A stretch of DNA of 64,000 nt from Siderastrea siderea (lineage: Eukaryota > Cnidaria > Anthozoa > Scleractinia > Rhizangiidae). The stretch spans positions 74,074,770 through 74,138,769 of the forward strand of contig OZ034969.1 of NCBI GenBank assembly GCA_964030785.1. Reading direction: 5' to 3'. The translations under genes and the position numbers were made by a program. Below the pieces are notes generated by a model, which saw only the letters and a program-made list of their open reading frames with translations, was not told the origin of the DNA and did no database searches. Shown one piece after another: positions 47,301 to 58,800 of this stretch. Every line of letters begins with the position of its first letter. The first letter of the stretch is position 1.

Positions 47301-50300
47301 TTCATTTTTACACAGACACCCTGCTACGGTGATCCCTGTCTGAACTTCGGAGACTGTATTCCTGACTTTCAGATGAATTCCTACCACTGCGTTTGTAAGC
47401 CGGGATTTAATGAGACTCACTGTGGAGGTAAAAGGATGAATTACTACACCTCTAGAGTCCCATTACTAGATAGTAGTTTTAATTTTGTTCTATAAATGGG
47501 CAAACGGATCGATATGTTAGAAGGGTTATTTATTAGCTAAAACATAAGCTATGGGAAACATGGATTTTGAGTTCTCACCGAACGATATTTCAAGCAAACA
47601 GCGATGAAATATGTCGTCGATTTAATTAAACTATCACCTTACCGTCAGTTTGGTGTCCCGGGTCTTTGATTTCTGCATCATCTTCTGCAAATATCCCTGT
47701 TTCTCCCTGATTCTTCGGTGAGTTCGATATGCTTACTTGTACCGCCCACCATTTTGAAAACCCACTCATTCCCAGTTCTTTTCATTCCCAGTTCTACGCA
47801 GCCAACTAGAAAACCTCCTAAAGCCGCCCTAAAGCCCCTGGGTAAGAAGCACGTGGGCCGTTGCTAGGAGATTTGTGCCTTTGGCCAATCGTAGGGCCGA
47901 AAAGACAATCGCTATTGTTTTTCAAATTCGCCTTCAGCTGGTAAGAGCAAGAAGCTCATTCCAGTCCCCCGACAGAACCTAATTTGAATTGTAACTTTTA
48001 ATCCGTTGCACGATGACCTTCCATATATGGAAGTCCGTCGCGCAATGTTCTTACGAGCTCGTAACCGTAACCTGGAAAAGATAGCCTACCCAGGGGCCTT
48101 AGGGCGGCTTTAGGAGGTTCTTTAGTTGGCTGCGTAGAACTGGGAATGGGACAGCAGAACAGACGGTAAGGTGATAGTTTTATTGAATAGTCGACATACT
48201 TCATCGCTGTTTGCTTAAAACAACGTTCGGTGAGAACTCAAAATCCATGTTTCCTATAGCTCATGGTTAAAAGTTCGTTCCTTCCTTCGTTCGTTCATTC
48301 GTTCATTCGTTCGTTCGTTCATTCATTCATTCATTCATTCGTTCGTTCGCTCATTCGTTCGTTCGTTTGTTCGTTTATTCATTCATACATTCATTAATTT
48401 TATTCATTCATTAGTAAAACAGGTGCTAATGTTGCTACTCTAAGTAATTATGATAAAAAATTATATATTAACAGAATTTAGGGAATAAAAATTCTTGTAA
48501 ACTTGTTGGGAAGTATATTCATTTAATGTTTCAGAAAAGAAAATAAATAATTAATGCGAATGTAATCAAATAATTTAAATTAAGTCATTTAGCATTAATT
48601 GTTTCATTATATTAGGTAATGTTTATTATTGATTGTAAGTAGACCTATGCCTCCCTTTAGAGATGTAAGGCACAGTAATGATATACAGTTACTGTCAGTG
48701 TTACTTTTACTGTTACTGTTACTGTTATTCACTCATTGTTCACTTTCTGGTCGAAGCTTGTAAGTTCGACTTTGAGGACGGAATAGATGGCTGGAAGAGG
48801 ACTGGTACAGCGTTCGACAACCAGCCTACCTATGGGGACAACCCATCAGCTCGTAACAGAGAGTCGGCCCAACAGCAGGGAGACTGGTGGATTGGAGGAT
48901 ACGAAAACAGACCCTCCAAGGATAAACCTGCAGGAAGAGTACAGGGAGATGGCCCCCAGGGAACTCTTACCTCTCCGCCGTTTAACATACGGGGAAAAAA
49001 TATCTCATTCTTGATTGGAGGAGGCTGTGCCTTAAATGTTGTTCGTGCAGAGTTACTTGTCGACAACCAGGTAATCGTGCAGTATGTGTCAGGCGGCACA
49101 CTAAACATGAACGAGCGATGAACGAGCGAGCGAGAGAGAGAATGAGAGAGTGATTACCTTGACTGTCTTTTGCCGTCAAGGGACCACTTTATCAATAAGA
49201 AGCAAATTGGAGCTGTATTTTTGTGTAGATATGGCTCAGAAGTCAACTTAATAAGCCAAATTTTATTAAACAAGGCTGATGAGAAAGCTATAGTAAGAAG
49301 TAGCGTCTCTGATCTCGCTCATAATATATATCGAAAGCTCCTTCTGGCTAGCCCAAATATTAGGCTAGGTTCCTGGGCTGTCTAATCAGCTTGACTTTTT
49401 TAAGTTTGTTTTTTAAACCGGTGATTTTAACAAGCTCATCCCTTTCACATATCGAAACCATAGCAACTGATTCCTACCAAACTTTGCCTAAGCGTCTAAG
49501 GGATCAGCCTGCAGCTACTGAAAACAGTGCGCCCTTGCGCAGTTTGTGTGTTCCTGAGATAGCAGGAGTCTCAGTTAAAAAATTGATGTGATTTGATTAT
49601 CCCACATCTCTTCTGAGGTCTTAGACTTTAACCTGTGTGCTCTTATTTGCTTCCAGACTTAGTTTCGTACGCATGCATACCAGTAATCATTATCTGTGAG
49701 GGTCTTACCTATTAGAATTTGTTGAAAGCCAGTTTATTTTTGGGCACCTTCGCATGCCTGCGTAAAGATTTCTTAGTTGGGAAAACAGGTTATTAAAAAG
49801 AAAAATTATTCTTGAACATCAACAAAATAAAAGGAAAGTTCTTCAGGGCCTTCGGAACTTATTGACAAAGGGACTTGGATAAGTTCCAAAAGCTCTGAAG
49901 AACTTTCCGTTTTCTTTTTTTGTTGCTGTTGAGGAATCATTTTTCTTTTTAATAACGATTAATTAAACGAACTCTTTCTTCTGTCATTTGTCAGGTAGTC
50001 AGAAATCTGTAGTTCTTATTTTCTACTGTGAAAATCGACGAAAAGCTGACAAAATTCCTACCACAGCATCAGTTTCTATATTATTAAACTTAAGTTTTGT
50101 TAGTTGCTCAAAGTTTTATTAGGTTTTTGACCTATGTTATCGTTGTCACCTCAGAAAATCTGTTTATTCTCGTTTTTAGATTGTCAGAAAGGCGACCAGC
50201 GATTCTTGTTATGAGACGATGTCTCGTAAGGTCTGGGATGTCCAAGAGTTTATTGGTCATAATGCACGTTTCAGGCTTGTAGACTTCAGCTCCAGCGGGT

Positions 50301-50359
50301 GGGGTCACATCAACTTTGATGACCTTCGAGGCGACCTCAAATGCGCCGGACAAAAGTAG
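44350..50359 (+). CDS. Gene B: secreted PAN-like / EGF / shared-domain protein
   Basis: Exons are 44350-44697, 47316-47427, 48757-49070 and 50180-50359, with GT/AG borders and phases 0, 1, 0; they encode 317 aa. The signal peptide is MAMRTSIFIALFHMCRAVEA. The PAN/Apple-like module has CPFEC, SCFSFN and YLCELL and ends at HHYSPW, exactly where gene A ends its first exon. The EGF exon has all six cysteines (TPCYGDPCLNFGDC, YHCVCKPGF, HC). The shared domain follows: ACKFDFEDGIDGWKRTGTAF, QPTYGDN, GDWWIGGYENR, VQGDGPQGTLTSPPF, SFLIGGGC, then TMSRKVWDVQEF and GWGHINFDDLRGDLKC. It is the most intact family member here. Introns 2 and 3 hold inverted-repeat elements. Likely extracellular; ligand and role are unknown. 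Confidence 0.9.
44760..47315. other. Intron 1 of gene B, no further gene
   Basis: Only short open frames were seen. There is no recognisable family and no clear mobile element in this 2.6 kb intron. Confidence 0.45.
47548..48266. mobile_element. Long inverted repeat in gene B intron 2
   Basis: The left arm (about 47548-47850) reads GGAAACATGGATTTTGAGTT, CTCACCGAACG, AAGCAAACAGCGATGAA, ACTATCACCTTACCGTC and on to TTCTACGCAGCCAACTA, CCTCCTAAAGCCGCCCTAA. The right arm (about 48075-48266) is its reverse complement, and lacks about 110 bp of the left arm. The spacer is about 220 bp. No transposase ORF; this is a foldback element able to form a long intronic hairpin. Confidence 0.85.
48276..48395. 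repeat. (TTCG)n/(TTCA)n microsatellite
   Basis: Tetranucleotide TTCG, TTCA and TTTG units directly follow the right arm of the intronic inverted repeat. Confidence 0.9.
49795..49955. mobile_element. Small foldback element in gene B intron 3
   Basis: AGGAAAGTTCTTCAGGGCCT then TCGGAACTTA pairs with TAAGTTCCAAAAGCTCTGAA then GAACTTTCC around a loop of about 18 nt. The outer parts TTAAAAAGAAAAATTATTCT and ATCATTTTTCTTTTTAA are also inverted copies. Confidence 0.85.
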
Positions 50360-50707
50360 TTCACAATTGGAAACGGCATTGAAAGAGAACGAAACAGGGT
50401 GTCGGAAACAAAAAAGCTTATTGTACGCCTATTGTTATCGAAAAACCCATCTTTGCATTTTTACTGTATTGTATTTGTAATTATGAACGTGTTGTTGTCG
50501 ATTTCTATAGCAATACATGATTTGTAAGAGTATGACTTGCTGTGAAGTTATACGCTGGCATCGACTCATTTCTATGTATCCTAGTCATACCCGGGAATCA
50601 TATTCGGATATATACCATAACCTGGTGGTCAACCGGTGATAAAACGCGTTGTATGCAGCATATCCGAAGTTAAAAAAATGTTATTTTCAGTATGTGATGG
50701 ATTTGTA

Positions 50708-50788
50708 ATCATCATCATCATTATCATCATCGTCATCATCATCATGACGACGACGACGAGGACAATGCTGATGATGACGATAATAAGA
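50708..50788. repeat. Imperfect (ATC)n/(GAC)n repeat
   Basis: ATC units with ATT and GTC interruptions pass into GACGAC and GATGATGACGATAAT. Confidence 0.85.
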
Positions 50789-51619
50789 TGGAATTTGAAG
50801 TTAAATGTCCGAGAACCAACACCACGGAGTTTTAATATAAATTCTGCCAATCCCTATCAGCAGTTGCTTTGCTTTTGCTTTAATTTATATGAGAACACGC
50901 TTTAGGACTTTAATGTTCTATTATAGTATATAAAGACGGGCTGACCTAACCCTTACCCTAATCCAATGCCCAGTACAAAAAAAAGAAAAAATTGTGCTTT
51001 AGAAGACAAGGTTACAAAACAATGCTCACTGTAAAGAAAGATGCAACTGGCTGTAATTAAAGGTGAAAAGAAACACGATGTTTGTCAATTACGTCCTTCA
51101 GTCAGTCGATATTTTCCTCTACCTGATAGGCACCTTCCGGAAAGGAAATTGCTTTTTTGCCAAAAGCAAAACAAAAAAGATATAAGCTAATTTATCATCC
51201 GGGAAAAGCAGAAAAAAGGAATTTGAAATAAGGAATTTGGAAGTTTTCTTCAGTTTTAAAAATGCAATTACACTCTATTTCATGTAATATCCCAGTATGG
51301 AATTAGCGCCCTCTATTAACCACCTCTTTTGAACAAATTGTTACTTTCCACAATTTAGCTCAGCAATGTGCAACTAGCTCGAAACTTGCTTTTATTTAAT
51401 ATAAAACATCATAAATAAATTAGGGCTACATGGAAATACAAATCCTTCCACTGGAAAACGACTTAATGCTTTATTTTATTCTGAAGAAAATTAAATATGC
51501 TCTTTTCAACCGAACACCCAAGAGTTTAGAGGTCCTTTTCTTTCTTCCTTTGATCTTTTAAGGGATACAAATAAGCATTGACACGCCTTGACAAGTTCCC
51601 GGGAGGTTAGAATTTTAGG

Positions 51620-51770
51620 GGAAACCTCAGGAGACCTTCAACAGTGTTGAGGTATTATCTTAACTGAGACCTTCACCAGTGTATTTTGGGAGACCTTCAC
51701 CACCGTGGTGACCCTCAACAGACCTTCACCACTGTTCACCAGGAGATCTTCACCAGTGATAGGCAGAAAC
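51620..51770 (+). repeat. Degenerate short repeat, GACCTTCACCAGTG word
   Basis: GACCTTCA recurs at least five times in about 140 bp, with irregular spacing of 20-35 bp. Confidence 0.6.
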
Positions 51771-52823
51771 GTTATATTGTTACGATTTTTAATTCGCAAT
51801 TCTTCGGAATGCTTTTAGAGTTCGGATAGAGTTCGTTTACTTTCTCCCCCCCCGCCCCCCCTTGTTTAGCAAAATTCTGAAATCTGAAATCTAAATTCCG
51901 TATTCCGTAGTCCGTTATTCCAGCTCTTCGAACCTATCTTATCGCCAACAAAGGAGGTCGTTAAAGTAAAGTCAAACAAAAAAAAAAAAAAGGAAAGGGC
52001 AGTTTGGACATTGTATCGCTAAATTACTGTAACAACTTCATTTGATTTCACACCTACTAACGAAAACAAAAGGGACGCTTTGTCATATTACAGACACGAA
52101 TGCTGAAGGACACAGTTACCCTACTTACAAGGTTTACATTTTTTATTATTTTTGTTTGGATCTGATTCATGCTTGAGGCAAAAAACATCACGCAATTAAT
52201 GCAGTTAACGTAGGTGGTGATAAACGCTTTTAAGGCAAATTGTGGGCAGGAAGATTTAGGAAGACACATATGAAGATCAGATGGCAATCTAAAAACTGTT
52301 TTTTTACGTAGAAAAATTCTAAAATAGTTAAAGGCCAGATGCAAAATTAAAACAAAAGTCATATAGATAGCAATTTATGCATAAAGGTCAAAATTGAAGA
52401 TGTTATTAAGGATGTTTACGACTACATGGCGCTGCTCTATGAAAATGACTTATATTTCCATACCAAGCCAACGGGCATTAGCTTTGTTTTGGTTACATGT
52501 TCTCTTTGATAGCAGTGTGTTCATTGTTTTGTCAATTTTGTTTTTTTTAAATTTTGTTTCTGAAACCTGGTCGCCATTTTAAACCAAAATACGAGGATCG
52601 ACGAAAATTTCTTTTTACGCACTTTTTACCTTACAATAAAAATAAGCAAATGTAGAGTCGTGGGTATTTACGATATATCCTTGACAAAATGTAACCCGGC
52701 AGGTGTCTCTAAAGAAAACAATAATGATACAAAAAGATGCGTTAGTAGATAAATCAGCTTAAATGCTTGTAAGCCGGTGGCGCATTCGAACTTAACTATA
52801 CTGTTACTCTCGTGCTTTAAATT

Positions 52824-55800
52824 ATGCTCTGGTTACCTTTGCTCACAGTTGTGTTCCTGATCCATCGAGTGTTTGCTGCAAACCACCATGTGGTGGTTAA
52901 AGATCACGCTTTAGTCGGCCATGTTTTTCAAACGTTGAACACCGATGACTGGCTGCGTTGTGTACTTGTTTGTTTGGCCAATCCGATATGCGTTTCATAT
53001 AATTTTAACAACAAAGGATTTTGTGAACTGAACGATTGCCGGCTAGAAGACATGTGCGATCTGAAGAAGTCACTTATCCTTTCACGTGGATTTGTGTTTC
53101 AACAGTTACAGCCGGCTCAAAAGGTACTTATTCAATGCATTTATTTCGTTTCAGAGAAATAGAAAAATTAAACTTTTGAAGCAGCCCGGTAGCTTTAGCT
53201 ACTTATCAGGTTACTGGGCAAGCTTGCTTGGCGTTTAAGAATTACCTAATCTAACAATAAGGAGGGAAATCCAGACCAGTGAAGTTGGACATGTACAACC
53301 GTGGAATTTATTGTGTTATTTCACATTTAGGCTGAGTTATTTCTTTTTAGCAGGGATTGATCACGCTCTATGGTTTAAAGAATCTTTCTATTGAGACAAT
53401 TATAGTCTGCAATTTTGAACCTCTCTCAACCTGCTGGAATACTTAAAGTCGGCGGATAAAAGGAAACTTCTATTTCTATATATGCATATGTATATGATGT
53501 AATTGTGCGGAAAAATACAGTTATTTACTTGACGGACGTGACTATGTCAGTGTCTTATACTCATTCTAGTCATCAAAGTTCTTGACTACATGTCAATTGA
53601 AATATGCTAATAGAGAAAACCGTTTGAGATCCTGTTGAAATTTATTGGGAAAGCGCAGAGTACTTTGAAATTAAGATTTAACGACGAGACTGCAGAAGAC
53701 GTTTTGAACTAATTTTTTAAACTTACACTGATCGTTGAAAGTAACATTAAGGGCTACTTGAACATTATGTTTACTTTATTGAGATCTTAAACGAAACAAC
53801 CAAATCAGCCAACATTAATTGCTTTTGTCAAATTTGCATTTCCTCCTTGAATAAACCATCTGTAACGCTATTTTTTAATGAGAAGTGATTGTTTCGATAA
53901 TTGCATACACCATTCCGCCATTGTTGTTCCTGAAAAGGGACGCCTAAGTGCTTCACGAGAAAGGAATGAGCAATAAAGTGTAAGCAGAGTAAATGATTCA
54001 GGTCAAGGGTTCCTATGAGGGCGCCCGTAAATAAAAAGGAGTTTGGTGAACAAATTTTGTTGAAACAGTAAAAAGGTGTCTTACCAAGGGGTATGTATGG
54101 AATCCCAAAAGAAAAATGTGGGTAACCGCACATTTTTCAGAGATAATTAAGCAATTATAATTCTATAAAAGCTTTAAAATAAAAAGAATTTAGGGCAATT
54201 TCTTTCCAAATTTAAGCTCAATTATCTCTGAAAAATGCGTCGTTAACCCCCAATTTTCGTTTTGGATTCTGATAGCCCTTTCCAAGATCTGCTTTTTCTA
54301 CATAGCCATCAACCGCGCAAAAATAGTCATTTAATATTTCATTATTGGCCCATAGATTTTTCCAAGTCGAAACATCTGGCTCAGAGGCTCAGAGCCCCTG
54401 TTTTTCCAAGTCGATAAGAATAAGGGGAATGTCGCACTATTTTTCGGTGTGGACAGAGAAAACTTCAAAGTGACTCGTTTAGACACTTCAGGTTTTAGGG
54501 AATTAATCGATTTTAACTTGATTCTACGTCATAGACATAAGTCTTTGTTGATCCTGATAACAACGGAAAGTTCATAGTCGATCGAGTGAGGAGATCTATC
54601 CCAATCTAGTAATAACTCGTTGATCGCATTCTGCATTTACGAGTTAAAAGAGTATTACCTTCTAAGGCACATTTACACTGCAGGAAATTTGGACCCTCTT
54701 AAAAGGACGATACGAACTTCAAAACAGTTTCTTATTAGTTCTGTAAAATCTAAGACTCTGCGATGATTTTCATTTGTATTTCCGTGAAGGTGTTGTTATT
54801 CTCCTTAGTTTAACTCTGCTCCAAAGCCTTTTTCTGGGCCATTTTCTCCCCTAGTAGGTCGCGGAGAAAAAATCAGCTCAATTTTTCTTCATGCGTTTCC
54901 TCTTTTTAACCATGTTTGTGGCAGCTTGGTTTGTAGCCCATCTGAGGGTCACTTTATGTTTAAATAACGTTATATACCCACTCGAAAGGGAGTGGGTATA
55001 TAACTGGAGAAGGGAACTGCGTTCGATTTGGTCACCAAAAGGCCACGAAAATGTAGCTGTTTGAACTGGGTAAAGGGATTACAGGATTTTTACGCCAAAA
55101 TGAAGTGACCGCCATAACGAGTTGGGGTTAACAACAAATGCGCTCCCAAGTGCACGAATGACGACGAGACAAACCTGGCAGTAAAAGGGACTATGGACAC
55201 TGGATGCTCCCTAGGATAGCAATGAGCATGGGTGGTAGCGACACACCCTGACTGGGGTAACTGGGTAGTTAGCGGACACACCCTGGAAACTAAGTGCGGT
55301 GGTTAGCGGACACAAACCGCAAAGCACAAACTTGGGCGGTTGGTGGACACACCCAGAGATAATGAATGAGGACAGAAACCCCTGGGCGGTTAGTGGACAC
55401 ACCCAGCGATTGAATTGGGGCGGTTAGCGAACTCACCCAGAGAACGAAGCCTCCGGAACCGGCTAGGTACATAGCTAAAGATAAGGCGGGATAAGGGACC
55501 CACCCAAGCTGTCGCAGGCGATAGCTAAGTAGAAGGTGTGCACCAAATTATGCCCCAAATACTGCCAGGTAAATAAATTAAAAAAGATCTACATTGTCCA
55601 GTACTTGGATCCCAAGATTGTAATGGAGTACTATGGGTGGTGGCTAGCTTGGCAGGGACCGTTTGGAGTATTGTAGCAGGTGTCCTGATATATTGCGTGT
55701 AGCAATTGCTGGACCATCGGCCAAGGGTTTGGATAAGCCAGGGGGCAAGCCGACCTCTGCAGCAGTAGTCGCAGCCCCAATGCGGAAACTGTGGGAAGCA

Positions 55801-58800
55801 TAGGACTCTGTGGCGAATCCTAAACGTTGGAGCAGGTGGTGTAAGATGGAAGTGACTGTGTCCATGGTGAGAAATTGCCCTGTTGAAGAGAAGTAAAGGG
55901 AGGGTGGCATTGCGAGAAGGCTGGTGATCCAGGTAGCGGCGCATGGCCCGTACGGCACATACCAACCGGCCAGAGGGAGAGATCGTGATGGAGCAACCCT
56001 TCCGGAAGGGATCAGTTTTGGATGATTTTAGCTGGCTTATTAAGGATCCTTGAGTTGTAAAACTAATATCTGAGTGAGTCGAAATAACTTGTAGATGGTG
56101 AAGTGAACTCGCTTGAACGTAGAAAGCCTAAGAAGGCCAAAGGAAAGGCTGACCCTAGCATGAGTTTGTCTTGCGATGTAAACTGGGGGTCGGTTGCTAG
56201 TGCTTCTTTCAGTTGACGCATAACGGACATGGTGATGGGGAGACGGCGGCGGGAGGAAAGTCCGTTCGTGCGCTTAATGCCTCTTAACAATAAATGAAGG
56301 AGAGGGGCAACTGTAAACGGGTCTGCGAGGCTGTTTTCGATGTGGGAAAAACGGATCCGGGCCAGATACAGCTTAATGGTTGGAAAACTAACTTGATCGG
56401 AGAGCCAAGAGGCAAAATAACGTAGCTGCAGTTCTGAAGCAGGGAACGGATCCCATTGTCTAGAGTGGCGAGTGGCGAATTCCAGCTTGGTAGGCACGGC
56501 GTGTGGAAGGCGCGATGGCTTGGGACTGTAGGAAGGCTAAGCGACCTGCCAGAGGGTCGAGGCTGAGGGAGGAACTGCAGTCGGTTCCAAGTCCACCTGA
56601 GGGGCAAGGTAGCGAAACCGGGACATCTGAAAACGGGACAAAGCATCGGCAATTGAGTTATCCGTGCCACGAATGTGGCAAACAAGTACAGAAAATTGGT
56701 GGACCTACGGTAAAGTAGTCGTCGAGGTAGTGCATGATAGCTTGAATAGCATAATTGTTCTTCAGTATACATTCGAAGGCATCGGCTAAACGATTGAAAA
56801 GGAACGGCGAGGAACGGACACCGAAAGGTAGGGGGAGATCCATATGGAATTTTCCCTGCCAATGCATGCCAAGTAGGTCACGATCACTGGGGAACACAAG
56901 GCATAGACGAAAGGCACCAGTGCCAAATGAGGTTACTAGGCCAGGGCTTGATCGAAGGAAGCGTAATGTAAGGTGTAATCCTCTGTACTGATAAAGTCAT
57001 TAATGGAAGAGCCCCTGGGTCAGGAGAGATCCATGACGATACGTTAGAAACCGTCCTTTTTTGGAACAACCCCTAGAGGTGAGCACTGTAGGGTTCGAAG
57101 GGGAAGAGAGGAGAAGGGGCCTGCTTTGTGGCCTCTACTGATCTCTTTGTGGAGAGCATCGGTTACTGCTTCGGGGTGGAAGAGAGTAGATTTTAGATTT
57201 GGGGTAATTCTATGGTTACGGGGACCCTGGTGGCAATACGGCAGCCAAATTGAAGACCATTGAGCAGATCTGTAGCAAATTTTTGGTTAGGGTAGTGTTT
57301 CAATTCTTGCGCCAAGTTGGGAATGCAAATAGGAGTTGATGGAGGGATGTGGGAAAGACTGGATGGCAGATTGTTAAACTCCTTTAGGGCACTGGGTACT
57401 GGGATGGGTGCCGCCGCGACCTTGGTTACTGCAGATGTGCAAAAATTGGCAGTTGACGCGACGGGCAGAAACGGCGGTTGAAATCACGGCAGGTGAAGTT
57501 TGGTGAAGGGGCTGAGGGGTTGAACTGCTGAGTGTTGACGAGTGGCTTAGAGGCGCTGGTTGTAGAGGAGGTTGATGGAGAAGTGAGTTGTTGGGCTTGG
57601 GCTGGGGGGCGACGAAAGGACTGGGTAGCCTGGGAACGGGAAGGGCAAGTCATGGTGCGATGGCCATAAGAGTGACAATAAAATGCAGAAAGGGAGCATT
57701 TTCTCTTTCAAGATGTCATTGTAGAGTTGGTCGTTAATTTTGTCCCAGGACAACGACGGGTTAGAAGCGGCCATGTAACGGAAGGCAATGTCATACATTA
57801 TCCATGCTGATGCTCTAAACTTCCTGCTAAACTTACAAATCTGGTCTTGGTAGGCCAGGAGATCAGGGGCAAGGAGAGGGAAGTGGTGATGGACTGTTCG
57901 CAGGTAAATATTCCAGGCCTGCAACCAGGAGTGAAGTCCAATGACCCGGCAATTGCGTTGTTGTGAGGGGACTATGGCCAAGGCTGAGGGGTCTTGGGGG
58001 TTGACCTCTAATTTAAATTGATTTTGTGCAGTCAGAGATGGGTGAGGGTATAAGTTGTCAGCCAGTAAATCAGCAAAATCAATGTACTCACGTTTGGTGA
58101 TTCGCTGTACGATTTTTTGCCGAGGAGGTGGTAAATTGTGAGTAGGGACGGAAGTGCCATGCGTTCCAACCAGATTGGCCGATGGGGGATTGGGGCCAAG
58201 TGTTGACGATGGACCAACGCCATGTTGTTCGGCTCCTGTTGAAGCGTTGGTCGAAGGGTTGATCGAGGTATTTTGCAAACCAGATTGGATGGCCCTCGAA
58301 GAACATTGTGATTCTGGTTGCGGAGTCACAGGAGAAAGCAATGATCTTTCGACCGGGACTGGAGGATGCTGCGAGCCAACGAGCTCACTATGAACGGCTG
58401 CCGAGATGAGCGATCGCAGCTGGGTGTTCTGCACCTCAGAAAAGGCGTTCGCTGGTGAAGAATTTTCGTTCACGTTAACCGTTAAGGGCGGTGGGGTAAC
58501 GTTGTTTGGACCAACAGCGTCGCTAGAGCCAGCAGGCGGTGGGATAGCGTGTTCAAAAGCGTGAATCTGTTCGGCGAGGCTTGCCTTTGAGCCAGTAGTC
58601 ACGAGATGCCGAGCCGAAGCTAACAGCACCAAGCTCAGCGCGGTAAAGCCAACAGTTGGCCAAGCTCCATGGATGCCGGCTTGACTGTATTGGAGACACA
58701 GCGCCGCTTTCTGGCTGCACGAGGCATAGCTAAGTCCGGGAAGACGGGAAAGAAAATTAAACTTACAACTGAAAATAGATAGCGTGTGTAGCGTGCTACT

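Larger units (their letters stand above)
50360..52823. other. Gene-free stretch
   Basis: Contains an ATC/GAC triplet tract (50708-50788), a short repeat of the word GACCTTCACCA (51625-51765) and poly-A and poly-C tracts near 51.85-52.0 kb. No gene is supported. Confidence 0.5.
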
